This document shows positions 17,401-31,500 of a stretch of DNA of 64,000 nt, piece by piece. This DNA is from Puffinus mauretanicus (Eukaryota; Chordata; Aves; Procellariiformes; Procellariidae): positions 2,434,001 through 2,498,000 of the forward strand of contig JAJKFH010000209.1 in NCBI GenBank assembly GCA_023333565.1. The letters run 5' to 3'. A program made the position numbers and the translations under genes. The notes beneath the pieces were generated by a model. It saw nothing but the letters and a program-made list of their open reading frames with translations, was not told where the DNA came from and did not search any database. Positions within the stretch are counted from its first letter, which is position 1; each line of letters opens with the position of its first letter.

Positions 17401-19517
17401 TGCTGAAGACTTCCTTCATTCACTTGCAGTCCTACACAACGAAGGTACCTTGGATGCAAGTGACAAATGTCTACTGAAGGGCCAAACAAGGCATGGTAAC
17501 CAAGATATGAAAGGTGATATGACCCTGTACTGGTAGGTGACTCATCTCTGGATCACTACATCTTGGACAGATTGACATGATCACCGACATGATCACAGCT
17601 ACTTTTTGCTCCTTGCTCTGGTATTATATCAGCAACCCTGAAAATTCAAGACGAAAGGAGAAGACATTTCTACAGCCAGAGACACAGCCACACAAGTGAA
17701 ACAGCACAATGCTGTTTTCACAATGCCCATTACCATGTCTTTTTTTTTTTTTTTTAAATAGTACCTTCCTGCAGGCAAGTACTTATAACTGTACAAAAAT
17801 CCTGTTTCCATGGATAGCATTTTAGCCAGGTGGTCTGATACTTGCTTCTCTCTGCATGTATGTAATTATCACCAGATTCAGATCTTCCAAGAACTGGAAA
17901 GTTCATCTCTCCCTTTTTATTCTATTTCGGTCTTTCATACGCAGCATTTTAGCTTGATTATTGTTTCCAGGTGCATTGAGGCACATTTTGGAGATTTTTT
18001 TGAGGAACAGCCTGAAAGCGGGAATTGTGCGATAGAGTATTGCTCTCACCTACAGGAAAAAGATGCAAAGATACTGGTTTATCTTTGCTTACCAACCAAA
18101 AGGCTATTATTACCTGATGTTATTCTAATTACTATAAGAGGGAAAACTGTTCCTGCTTACTAAATTTATTCTGGAACTAAGGGTAGAAACAAAGAATTAC
18201 CCATGAAAGCTCTGTTCATGGATTACGTCCATGCCACATAGCTGTTGATGACTGCTATGTTATCTAGTGGTAGCTCAAGGAGCCTCTAATAAGCTTTCAA
18301 ATCTTATGGAATCTGTCTGTAAGGAAGCTAGATCACAGATTGACACTGGTTTAAAAATGGGCTCCCTATTAAATGAATCTGTGATGGGGCTTATGAAGCT
18401 TTTCTCATGATTGGCAACAAAATTTAGTTTTTCATGACCTGAAGAGTCCTATTAGTGTGAAGGACAGCTTCGGCTCATGACTCTTATTTCTTTCCTTAGC
18501 AGAACACCCATTTAGAGATAAATCTGGATGCCCTTCAAGTTCAAGCTGGCTGCCAGGGCAATGCCGCTGTGAAGTGGAAAGGCATGGAACAGCCATGCCT
18601 CGTGTTGGCAGTGGCCGTCCGCCACAGCCAAGAGAATAGGGAGCATTTGTGAACCAAGCCTTGGAGACAGTGGTGAGTTTTGTTGAGCTGTCCCCATTGC
18701 TGGATACTCCCTGGGATCCCAAAGTGAAGAGGCAATTCAGGAAACTGAAAGGACCTGACCGAGGGAGTTCTCCAGGCTTCTGAGGAGAGAAATCTGACTT
18801 GTGGTTTCCTGGACAAGAGTGTCCCAGGCATTCATCCTCTATTGTATGCTGTCTACATTGCTTTTTTTTTTTTTAAAGCCAAGTAAAATAACGCCTCCTG
18901 CTTTCAGACCACCACCCAAATTCTCTGTTCAGCCTCTTGGCATGGCCAGGAAAAACAGAATACTGTTTAAGTTTAAGGAAAGAAATCTAAAATTGCCATA
19001 GGATCGCAATTGTCCTTGCAGTGAGCATCTTCACCTCTTCTAATAATTAAAAGGATTAACCTCCTTTCTTGTATGTTTACTTAATCTACATATTTCTGCA
19101 TGTATGTCAGTTAACGCTTTTCTCTAGTTCCCCAGTGCTCTCTCTTGTATTCTGCAATGGCAAAATCAGGTAAGATTTTTATTTTACATCCTCATCTGAC
19201 CCAAAAACTACATTTTAGGCTGCAACGTTACTCGGTTGTCGTGCCTTGCACGCACACAGAGACAATCCAGCTTCAGAAGGGATTAGCATGCTGTGAAGAG
19301 CAGGCATACCATCACGGCAGGACCTGAAATTTAAAAGGCTATTGCCAGTGAATTAGTTCAGTCAAGGATATTCAGATTAAGTCTCCAATTAGCAGCTGTA
19401 AACATGCGCAGTGCATCAATGTATCAATAAAGGCTGTTTCAGTTTAGAAAGACCGCCCACCCCCGCGCTGCCGAGCCCTGGCTTCAGGCCAGTGAGATGA
19501 TGGCTTAACGACAGTGC

Positions 19518-19532
19518 TACGTGCGGAGCGTG
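19518..19532 (+). promoter_or_regulatory. Candidate intronic hypoxia response element pair
   Basis: TACGTGC at 19518-19524 is followed four bases later by GCGTG at 19528-19532, two A/GCGTG HIF cores in the same orientation, in a locally CpG-rich part of intron 1. A functional HIF site in EGLN3 intron 1, about 12 kb from the start site, has been described in mammals as I recall; this pair is about 13.8 kb downstream of the inferred start. That it is the orthologous element is inference. Confidence 0.45.
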
Positions 19533-22500
19533 AGGCGATCCGCCATCAAACGCAAACTTTACTCCAGAGTACACTTCACAGAGACGCTGTGGAGGGAAGA
19601 GGGGGAAACCCACGCCTGCAGCACACACACACACTCAAGGCGCTTCTCTGTTCTGGTTCTTACTGGTCTCCCCCACTGCTGCTGCACACACAGGCACACA
19701 CGCTTATTTCCCACACTTTAAAAAAATATTCTGTTTAATTAACTTTTAGGATTATTTTTGCCTGTTCTCGAAGCCCTCTTTCATCACCCAGAAAACTATT
19801 TTAGTCCCCTCGTCTCCCCTAAGAACCAAACCTGGACGAGCTGCACTAACCAGAAAGCATCGCAAGCAATCAATGCAGATAGAGAAAGCGTCCCCCGTAA
19901 TGAGTCCCAGGGGACACGGTGACAAGCGCCACCCCCACAGAAAAGCAAATTTGTAAGTGCAGGCTCATTAAGGAAATCTGTAAGGACCGTCCCTGGATGT
20001 TCAGGTTCTCAGTGGGGAATAAAGGCATGGTAACCAGCGCAGACATCCTCTGCGGAATATCCTCATCTCTGTGGTAGAAAGATAATTTCATAGTTCCTTA
20101 AATATTGTAGCCTTTCATTCTTTGTCAGCATTTAAGACCTTTTCAATTCTGCTACTAATCACCCAGAGGATTACACCACTTTTTTTTTCCTGCAACATTT
20201 AAAGAACTCTACGTATTTTGATGCTCTTGTAGGTGCGTTAATAAAGGTCAGGAAAGACAGCCACAACACAGGCAAGCTGTGTTTTGCTGGTGTCAGAGTT
20301 GCCCGAGCTGCCCAACATCCCTCTTTTACTATTATTCATTTATTTTTAGCCCATGGGCCCAGGGCGAGTGAGAAACGCTGCCCACAAGACTTTTGTCAGC
20401 TCACACACGGTCGGCGGCACCCCTAACACTTCCCGTGAGAGTTTCGCTTCGGAGGCGCGGGGGGCACCCCGGCCGCCCACAGGCAGAGGAGGTGACAAGC
20501 CACCACCTTGAAGCAGATGTGCCAAGGGGACGGGGAGGCCCCAGCTACACAGCACGGTCCCTCCTTGGGGCCACCGCCACCGCCCGGGACACCTCTCATG
20601 GCCTCACACGCTCCCACCGCCGTGGAGGCAGCACCACACTGGGGAGATGTTTTTCTTCGTCCCCTTTGGCTCAGTGAAAGTCTCTCTCTCCGTTGCCAGA
20701 GAGGGAGGCAGGGTTTAGACTAACACCGTCACAGTTGGCGAGTACCCCAATTATGCCTCAAGGGTCCTCCCAAAACTGTCAGAGCCGTCTGGGCTTCTGA
20801 GGCTGCTGAGACATTATTGCTCTACATAAACGGAGAGAGGAACAGTTCTCAAGTGTTTGCTTTCACAGCAGTAGCACCAAATTAAGGTTAATTGATAACA
20901 CCAGCTAATATCTCCTATACTAGCTTCAGAAGGAAGCCATCTCACTCACCCCCCACCCATCCTTTGCTCCCCCACCACCTTTTCATAGGACCTTGCCCAG
21001 CTAACAGTACATTTATTCCTGCATAGAATTTTGTGTACATGAATATTTATGGGTAAAACTCATTAAAATTACCTATAGTAAATTACCATCAGAAATGCTA
21101 TGCTTAAACAACACATGTAGTCTTTACCTCTAAGGCTTTGCCTGCACATAAAGTTGTACCGCTCTGACTACATGCGTACATTACAAGGGTACAATCTCTC
21201 TAGTGTGGGTGCAATTAAAGGGGATGAATGTGTATACAGTGACACAGCATCTTTCCACACAGGAAGGGAAACAAGTTATTCAGATTCAAGGCATTTTTGT
21301 AATAATATAGCTATATACCTGTTCTAAGGTTAGGCAATACAAATGTATCAGAAAAAGAGAAAAATAAATAAATCCTAAGTGTTGTAGTGCCTGCCCTCCG
21401 CACCATCTCCACGGTTGGTACTTGCACCAGTAAGATGTGTGTAGGCAGAAACTAGACAACTCTGAACAAAGAAAGCGTGCATAAACACAGACATGCACAC
21501 ACACAACAAACTGAGCTCCAGGCAGCCTTACAATTGCACATCTTAAAGCTATTCACAAAAGCTCTCAGCTCATAGCCAAGGAAGCCTGGTCCTAAACCCA
21601 ACTGTGAGGCAACATCAGGCTCCGAATTTGAACACGGGCTGCTGAATTCCCACTTCTCTTTTTTCCACTGGTCAAGACTCTCCCACGGATTTATGCTGCC
21701 ACCACCTGACAGAAGAGACCAACCCTGCAGGCTGGCTGTGTCGCAGCCACTACCCCGGGCTTGGACTCACCAGCCGGGGCAGTGGTTGGGCACAGGGACG
21801 CAGCCATGCCTGGAGGGTGTCCTCCCCAGCCTCCCCTCCGGCCCCGCTCGCGCTCTGCTCTGCTTCACTGCAGTCCCCTCTGGAGCCGTACCCAGCCTTT
21901 CCCACTGCAACTCACTGAGCAACAGCCCTTGGGAGGTTTCAGGACTGGGTCTTAAAGTAATAATGTTCTTCAGCATTTAAGGTAGTTTTTGCAGGAAGCA
22001 CAGCAACTGTTGAGCAGGGAGGTGGTCTCTCTGGTGTGGGTTCAGGATGTTTCCTGAGGATGCAGAAAGCCTGGAGTGGTCTTTCTGGCTCTGTTCCCTC
22101 CTTTTTCCTCTTCCTCTCCAAAATCTTTCCTCTCTGGCAGCCAGCGTGACCAGAGCAGCATGGACTCGGAGCCAGCGCAGAGGCGGCCGGGGGTGAGCCA
22201 AGCTGGCGGCTGGAAGGGGCTGCTCTCCCAGGATGCCAGCTGGTCGGGCAGCCAGAGGAAGCGCCCTCAGCCCTGTCCCTCCTCCCTGGGATGGAGGTGA
22301 GAGATGGTGGCTGCAGAGGCATGACAGGCTGCGGTAAGCGTGGAGGTAAGAAACCCCCTGGTGAGGGGCTGCAGCTGGCTTTGCTAGAGCTGTGCGGCAC
22401 AAGTGCTTCTCTGCAGTGGGAAATGCAGAGGGGGAAGGCAGTACAGATATGTGGTGGCAAGTCAGAGCTACAAGGGTATATATCTCCATATTTAGGTGTG

Positions 22501-25500
22501 GGGGTGAAGTAGGTACTATGTCTGCCCATAGCTATGGTCACCATTGGCACAACCGGTGCCTTTCCTAATTGCAGCCAAGACATTGTACTAATACAGCTCA
22601 TAATTAGCAGCAATAGCTTCTACGCATGGTAAGCAGTGAAACGGGCTTTTAACCAAGTACCAGCAAAAGATAAAAGTAAACTAAGAAAGAAAAAAAATTG
22701 TATTTGTTTCAGTTGCAGACATCTTAGATAAGTGTAAAGAAAGAAACAAACGAAAATCAAGTCAACTACATTTTCATCCTTGCCAAGAAATGATCACTGA
22801 GTGTCAGACTAGCACTGAGCCTTTAGGTCACTAGTTAGACGTCAAGTTATGCACTAAGAAATATAATGGTAAAATGCACAACCTTGACACTTCAGCCTCT
22901 GACCACCATCAATGCCGAATTACAGTAAATTTGGCAATGAGGACCGGCATTTGCAAACCCTCTCATTGCTCCTCCGTGAAGAGGAAGCCTGTAAAACAGC
23001 CAACCAGGCAGTGACCCTTCCCGTCAGCCTGCTTAGAGACACCACGCACATGCTCCACAGACAACGGAAGACAGAGGACAAGTTAATTTAGGGAAGCAGG
23101 AACATTGGTGAATACTGTAAAGAACAGTCTCATCGATACATTCTGGAGGACCCTGTTCTGTTTGCGCACATCTAGCCAGATGCCATGGTTTATATGCCTT
23201 AACAGCAGGACATGTTACAGCATTTACAGTGAAGCTTCTCCTTTTTCCACTTCTCAAACCACTTCTACCAGATTCCCTGTGGGAAATTAGAAGGGCAAGG
23301 TGCAGTTACACACAGTCTTCAGCAGCAAGCACAACACCCTAAGACTGTTAACAACCTAGGAACAGGCAAGTTGAGGACTAATTGACACTTCCCCCCTCCC
23401 GCTTTTTTTTTTTTTTTTTAAAAATCTCCTCTCCCAAATTCCCCTGGTTCTGCACTTTTTTTTTCTACCCACATGGTCCAGCGAGGGGCTGTGTGCAAGA
23501 CACTTTCATCACACCCTGGAGCCTCGGGGCAGTCAGGAGGCTTCATGCCAGCATCCACCGCCTCGGAGCCCGCTGTCCAACAGTGCCTCGCACCCCAGGC
23601 TTTTCCCATTCAGGGTGGCGTTCCCCAGCCTGCACTGACTAGCACCTATCTCCCTGTATGCATTACTGGAATAACTGCTACTCTTAATGGTAGAAGACAG
23701 GTTTGTCGCAAGACAGTCAATTGCAAAGGTCAGATAAAAATCATAACTGCTATCTATAACTTCCATCAAGTAGGGCTCCCTACTCCGTCCCAAGACGCCA
23801 CGTAAAAGACGGCCCGTATTTCAAATCTAAGACAAAATGTAGACAAAGATCAGGGACGGCACAAGAAATCACCACAACTTTTCCTGAAGTTTTCTAAACA
23901 TATTCTAGCACATTCTAAGCCAAGCACCAAAGGATGTGCTTCAGTCCCATTGATTTTAAAGAGCCTTAAAAAAAGTACTTAAGTGAATTGCTGAACTGGG
24001 GCCAAAACTTTAAAAACATTTGCCTTATCAATTTGTATAAAAAAAATTACAGTGCAAGAAGACATAAGCAATGTTTAATTATTATGACTTACAGACAAGA
24101 AAAATGTGAACACATTTCTTGTTTGGATTTTCAGGTCCAAAAAGAAAGCACAGAAAAGAGTCTATTGTGACCAGAGGATTCACATGAGCTAGATATATAC
24201 AAGAGTCAAAATGGGTACCTTTTTGCTACAAAGTAGGATGCAATTCCCCGATGTTTGGCAAAAGACATGGCTAGCCTGCCACTTCCAGCTGACAAAGCTT
24301 TGGACAAACTGTTTCCAGTCTGTGCAGATAGTGTGCTATGCTGTACTCCTCCAATTTATGCTATTCATTTTAAACTGGGTGGCTGGTGGCATGAACATTT
24401 AGTAAGCCTCCATGGAACCATTATGGTCAGCAAAATCTCTTGTATTACTTTATTTGTGAAAAATCAGATCAACAAGTAGCTTGTTTAATCAACTGCTTTG
24501 CATGGAGGCACTAAGTTTCTTTGTCTACTAATCTTATCAAAACACAATGACATGAGAAAAATGACTGCAGGGAAAAACTCCTGTCACTGAAAGATAGTAG
24601 ATGCATACGTGTGAGTGAGTGAGTGATGGAGGGGAAATGGGGCTTACAGCTCTCTCCAAATCACTCACAGGAACGGTCAGGAGTGGTGTGCTGATGGGAT
24701 GACATGCCTATGAACAGCTTAAACAGTAGGAGATCGTCTACTTGGCATGAGGCTCCTTCATCCATTTCCTTCCTCTACCTCACTGCCTGAACAGCTAGAG
24801 AGACCTTGTTTTTCTGACCAACTCCCTGTCATCTCTTTTCAAAGCAATAAAACAAATTGCTATGTAATATTATGCATCAATCAAAATCTTTTGTCAAGCC
24901 CCACTATGTTCTGTGCCAATGCATCAGTTATTCACCCTGGAGTCCACCTCAGGGGCCACCAGCTGCCCTAGGCACAGGTACCAGAAGCAGTTCCCAAAAC
25001 ACCTCTACAGGAGAGCTCCTCTACTAATCCAATAAAACCTTTTCACAGAAGCTTAGGGAGTCTTGTGTTGCTGGCAGCTTTCTAACAATGTTGTTTCAGT
25101 CTTCAGCTTTGTGACAGAAGGATTACAGTTTTGATAAATCCAATCCAGGGCTTCAAATTCCCTCGAGTTGGTATGCACACATCCTCCTTCTCCATAAATC
25201 TAAAACCAGCAACACTGACTCGCAGGCTTCCCTTCCTGACCTCCTCATTCTCACAAGCCATCCACCACAAGATGGATGAGAGCTATGTGGCCTGCTGGTG
25301 CCAAAGGACCACTTGCCCCTGACCTATTACACAACGGGAAAAGGCAATCCAATTGAAACAGGAGGAGAAAACCTTCCAAAAAGTTAATACCTCCAAAAAC
25401 AAAAGAAAAAAAAAGTACTTTGACTTTGTAAGAGTCATCTTGAAACATTTGATAAAAGTATTGATCTCTTCCAAGTGTGTCCAGCCTGTTCAGCAAACAT

Positions 25501-28500
25501 CAAGATTTCATCTGATTAAAAATGCATTCATGTTTGGGTCATTGTGGTTTTATCTCCTCCCTCTATCCCACCCCTTCCACATATGGAAAGGAGTTGCTGA
25601 GGGACTACAGACACTGTTGAACATCCCCACCACCCCAGGAAAATTTAAAAAAAAAATATCTGTGCAGCATAGGAGAAAGAGGAGGGAGAAGACACTTCCA
25701 CATACTAAATCAAGCAAATTGCTCAGGAAGCAACATGCAGGGTAAGGCAGTATTACATTGAGCCACTATCCAGAGAAGTTTGGAAGTCAAAGAAAGAAGA
25801 GTTTACTGTGAAATCAAATAAGGACGCTGGGATTAACTCAGACAGCTGAAATCCTTAATGCAAAGAAACAAGCTCACTTTTACTGTGTACATGCTGCATC
25901 AGTGTTATGAGCATCAATGCATCTCCATTTAAACGTATACTGTTATTAGCAGTGAGCTGTAATGAACTGAATTATTCATTAATAATTACCTTGGGAAAAG
26001 GCTGTGTACAAATAGTAATAGCAAGGACCAGCTCCCCTCCCTCCCAAAATGCCAGCTCAGCGGGAGGGGGCACTGAACTCCGAATCTTGCCGTTTTTCCC
26101 GGTGGCTCTCCCAAGGATACCGTGCCTTGCAATGCTGTACACACCCCCGCCAGTCCAAAGGACAAACACTCCCCGTACCCAGAGGTGTTAATGCCACCTG
26201 TATTACAGTGTCCCTCCCCACACAGCTGTGGAACATTTACATTGACATTTAATGAGCAATGAGCCCTCATACAAAAACAAACTGAGAGGCACATACTTAG
26301 GGCTTGCAAGTCATCGGGATATTGGCAGGCACACCAGTGGGGTACCACTGCAAGTCTCTGGCTTTAAGAGCTGAGGTACTGGTACTGGAAAGGACTGGTA
26401 CCACTGCAATGGATAAGGTGGCACTAAGGAAAATGTGCTACCGGTACGGGACAGGTTGTGGAAAACCTCACTGTTTTGCCATCGTTGTGTAACTCCAGAG
26501 TCCAATAAGACGCATTAAGCGCTGCTTGACTGCAAAACTACAGACAACACAAAAAAAAGTCAAGTAACCTGCCCTGATGCCACAAACACGTGCACAAACT
26601 CAGGATAAACAGACCACCCTGCTCTTCACACTGCCCCAGAGCTCCTTCCCTTCTCTCACAGGATTACCCACCTTCTGCCTCCCTCTGCGACCATGACTGT
26701 AAAGCACATGGACAGGCTCCTAACTCGGTGTAAGAAAGGTCGCTGGGTGGTTCCAGACTGCTCCTCCATGAGAGAGGGAAAGGAGGACCAGCAGCAGTCA
26801 CCTGGCTGCCAAAGGCTCTGGTGCAACCACACTGAAGACGGCACGTTTTTTCCACGGCCTACCGCAGAATAAGTCTACCAGTGCACTACAGTCAGGTTCT
26901 TAAGAGCATAACAGGTACCGAATTCGAGCTGCTTGTACCTTCAACACCCAAGTATGAGCTCAAACACCATTCCATAGAGGCTACCCATGCTTCTGAACCC
27001 ACCCACAGATATGTGCATTGCTGTCTGTAAAATATTGACCCGTTTCTCCAATACCCTGTCCCTGCTGAATGAAGAAGCAATCTGAAAGATTCTCCAAGTG
27101 CCTCTTTCAGAGAAGAAGTATCTTTTGAAAGTTTCAAAAAGTCATTGAGAATAATTTGATGAAGAACAAAAACAAGAGCTAATATGCCCAGGTTTATACT
27201 CATTTAATGCTCTGATTGTCAAGTAAAAATTATACATTCCTGTGTATAATTAACCAGGCTAACTAATCTTGCTTGACAAACACAGATATAAACATCAGCT
27301 TTGACACCGAGCCAAAGCAACCACTCTAGGATCTGTGCCAATGCTGAATTCCTCAGTCTGATATCATAAAACGACTTGTCTGTTGTATTTACAGTTCCAG
27401 TGGCTCTGGACTCTGCCGGCAGCCAGCCAGAAGAACAGATTTGAACCTACCCATTATGCCAGAACATGTGCATTTGATTAGAAGAAAGAAATTATGCATA
27501 TTTTTTCTGGATGGTGGTATTCATCAGACCTCCCATTGTAAATTAATTGCAAGGCATGCTACTACGCAAGTATCAGAAATCCTTTGTAACATAAAATAAA
27601 CCAGTATATTTCTATAGGCAGTATTGCTCTTCAGCTCTATAGCCAGTTTTCTGTTATCCTGCTCCTTACATCCGCATCTCAAATCAGAAAATGCAGCATT
27701 TCACTCTGTTTTAATTGCAAAGGATAGAATTTGAATGCTATAGAACAGAACTTTTCTTTCTTCATACATAAATGCGAAAATATCTTACCTCATTACCTGA
27801 GTTATGAGGGACTTGGTAAAACCACTCAACCCAAGCCTGTGACATTTCATGTATTTCTTCAATCCTCAGGAACAGAAATCTTGGTAACCACCTGCTAGAC
27901 AGACCATGTTTCAAAACCTACCTAAGACCACCCCATCATGTGGTAGGCAAAGGACCCGCTCTGGTTTTCAACAAACACTCACGAGCCATGAACTGCCACC
28001 ACAAAAGACCTGCTTCTCCTGCCAGAGTCAGAAAGGGCCCACCAGGGTGGGGTGAGCAGGGAGGTGTTGTGGCTACAAGCAGAAGATGCAGAAAACATCC
28101 CATAAAAAAAGTGAAAGGCCCACACAGAGATTTTGAAGCAAGTTTTCAAGAGGGTTCACATCGCACACGGACTTCTCAATTAACTAGCCCCATATTGAAA
28201 ACCTATTTTTTTAACTTCAGGCCATATACTTGACACCGAATGCAAGCAGTTGGATTCTGAGCTAAAAACATGGGTCATGGGCTTCCTTCAACACAGGTCA
28301 GCTCTTAGGATTATGACTTCTTGCCTTATTTTCTAACCAGCAGGACTCACTGGTGTCCAACAGGCACAAGATGAGCTCAAGGTCCCCAAAGGCAGCCCTG
28401 ACATGGATTTCAACCCATGACGGCATGCGAGAGGGTACCAGTGACTCACAGCAGGACACACTGCCGTCAGGACCGGGTGCAGAGTCCACACAGAGCGCAG

Positions 28501-31500
28501 CCACGCCAGTCCAAAGTACCTTCCACCCCTCGCCCGTGAGGGCCAACGCAGCCTGCTGGCAGCACGTCAAGCACTGACTCAGCCGAGGTGGCCCAGGGCA
28601 GCAGGCGCTGACGGCATCGCTCTGGGACCCTGCCCGACCACGGGAGAGCTGCCCTTCTCCAGCAGAGGCAAAGGTGAAAGGGGCAATAGCCACAGCCTCT
28701 CAGCAGCAGATGAGCCACCCAGGCATCCCGCTGTGAACGCAGCTTTTACGTTTCCGCGCACCGGCCAGCCGACCGGGTTCCTGCCAGCCCCCGTCCCCTG
28801 CCTCCCCGCAGGAGGGACTTCCAGGGCCCAGGGCTCCCCAGGCTCTGCAGCATCTGAGGCTGCCAAAGGGACAGATATCCCAAACTCCACAGCACCTGGC
28901 ACATCTGCAGCTTCTAACTTTAAAAAAAAATTTCCTTTCTTACATCTTGAAGGAGACATTTCTCAAATGGCTTCTCTTCTGGAATATTTTCCTGCCTTGT
29001 TTTGGGGAGGGGTTTTTTTAATGTTGTTGCTTTATTTATTTATAATACAGGGATTATTTTTCTACACGGCAGACATTTCACCACCTACAAAATTTTGTAA
29101 TTGCCCCCTGGAAAATTTTGTAATACATGGCAGGTCCCTGTGCCACCTCTGCACCTAAGCAATATTCATTTGCAAGTGGGCCCAAACCTTTTACAGGCAG
29201 CATCATCTCCACCATCCCCTCAAGCCCCCGCAAACCCCAATTAACCCCAAAAAGGGACTTTGGGACCTGAGGAGTCAGAAGCTGCAGCACATCACCCTTT
29301 CACCCACAGTCCCCAGAGCACCACTTGACCTGGGGGCACTCCAGGTGCCAGTCGGCCATGGAGACCAAGCTGTGGCCTCGCTTCCCAGCCCAAACCACCC
29401 GCCAGCTTTTCTCCACCAAGCGTCAAATCTCCAGCAGAGTCGAGACAGGTCCTCAAAACCAGACTGACCTCTGTCCTGAGGCCAGTCCCTCTGCACAAGG
29501 ATGTGAATCTTCTCAGACTGAGGAGAGGACTCAACCTGGGTCAACCATGCTTTGGTGAGAACCTCAGCTATTTACCTACTACAAAAGGGGAACCACGGTA
29601 TTATTTTACTAGACAATGGCAACTCTAGTTGAGGAGAATGCAGAAACCAACAAGCAGTGCTTTGGGTTTGTCAACAGAAGAGTCCTTTAGAATAATGTTA
29701 TCTGGCTATTTTGATCATTTAACCATGTCAGCTAATATTTTTAAGTATGACTTATTCCAAAGATAGATTCGGATCACTGGTCTGCAAAGATGAAAGGTTA
29801 CATTTCATTATCAGCCCTCAAATGTCAACTATCAGCTCTCAAGAGTATCCAGTACCCTTGTAAAATTTTACTTCCATCCATTCTTTTCGATGCAATCTTA
29901 ACTTTCTTCTAATGCTGTTGGAAGTCATTTGGAAATGGCAAAATCCTGACTCATTTCTCTCGTGTAGCTACAAGGAAAGCTTCCTTTATTGTACAAAAGT
30001 CATTCTTGTCTTCTTATGTTTGTGTAGCTACAAAAAAAACCATGAAGCACACTAAGCAGACAGTAAGCTGACAGAGGTTCATTTACTAAGCAAACCTCTC
30101 CCTCTCTTCCAACACTTAGGCTGAAGATTAAAGTCATACTATTGTTTTAAAAGCATAAACCTCTAAAGAATGATGAGGCTGATACTACATAGATTTATTT
30201 CCATGACAAGAGGAGTTGCCATGTAGCCAAAGGCTTACACTTCACACAAATTGCTCTGGACTCAGCCTCATCTAATACCTATATCCCAAAACAATAAATT
30301 ACAATAGCACATGTCCAACTAAGAAGTTCTGGTCCAGTTGCACAGAAACACCCCATGCCCCTCCAAATGTTAAGCCATGGAAGTTTTCTGGGCATCCATT
30401 TATGCGTATAATCTAGCAGATAAAATAAAAATACACTGAATTTAAATTTGGGATTTTTGTGTAGACTTCAGAAGATAAGCAAAATGGGTAGGTTTATGGT
30501 GGAAGGGAAATGTCTATAGGTGACGTGGGAACCTGCATGCACTGTAGTAGTCAGTTGGTTAGTCACAGGAATAATCTTCCTGCTGAAGGTGTCCCACATA
30601 CATCTCGGTTACAGATGGCAGCTGCTATTCCAGGGCCTCATGTATCCATGGTACTTATTATTATAAGGGGATTGGTTACTATTAATTTCTGATGGAAATT
30701 CCTCTGCCTTTAGTTTTACAAGCGATATTGAGGCCCTTTCAGTCCTGGACTGTTGTACAGCACTTCCGTGCGCTGTTTAGAGTCTGACACCTTCCATGCT
30801 AAAGCACAGGGGCCAAAAGTCTCTCTGTATAGCAAGTAGCTTGGTATCTATCTATAAAACAAGTTCTGTCTGTCTGTTATTACTATTTGTACAAAAATGA
30901 CTGCAAGAACACCGCAACTCAGTTTTAAAATCATCTCTACAATCCAAGGTCACTCCCCAAAAGACTCTTCTCCCCAGCCAGTGCCAACAGCCTTCAAGCA
31001 CCCAGTTGAGTCTTTCTCCAAATATCTTGTACAAATGCTGGACCACCTCCTTTCACTCCAGCCCAACTTTAACATAAGCCCCTGTTTTTTCCCCTCCAGG
31101 TGGCCAGCAATGTACTTTCAGCAGTAATCAGGCAAACAGAAATCACCCAGAGAAAGAACTAGAATGACCCTAAACGCATGCCAAAGCAGAATGGTTATTT
31201 ATACTTTCTAACATCAGGCTCCCACCAGGAATAAGTGAAATCTACTCACATTTTAAAGCAAATCTACCCAAGCTTTAACTGAACTGATGATCAGTAGTTC
31301 AGTGGAGCTAGGCACAGGAGCAATGTTTCAACCTTTTATTATTCCCACTACTGTGTGGAAGTGTGTGGGGGGGAGGGGGGTGCATGCACAGGTTTCAAGA
31401 TGTTCCCAAGCTACTGGTAAACATCACCATACCGTTTTCTTCGTTTTCTGTGGGAAAAAAAAAAATCTCAGCACCACTCACACATCCCCTTAGTTCAGTG

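Noticed and set aside
21939..22613. Minus-strand frame of 224 codons in intron 1
   Set aside because: Ser/Pro-rich, no domain recognised, in a GC-rich intronic patch. Probably a chance frame.
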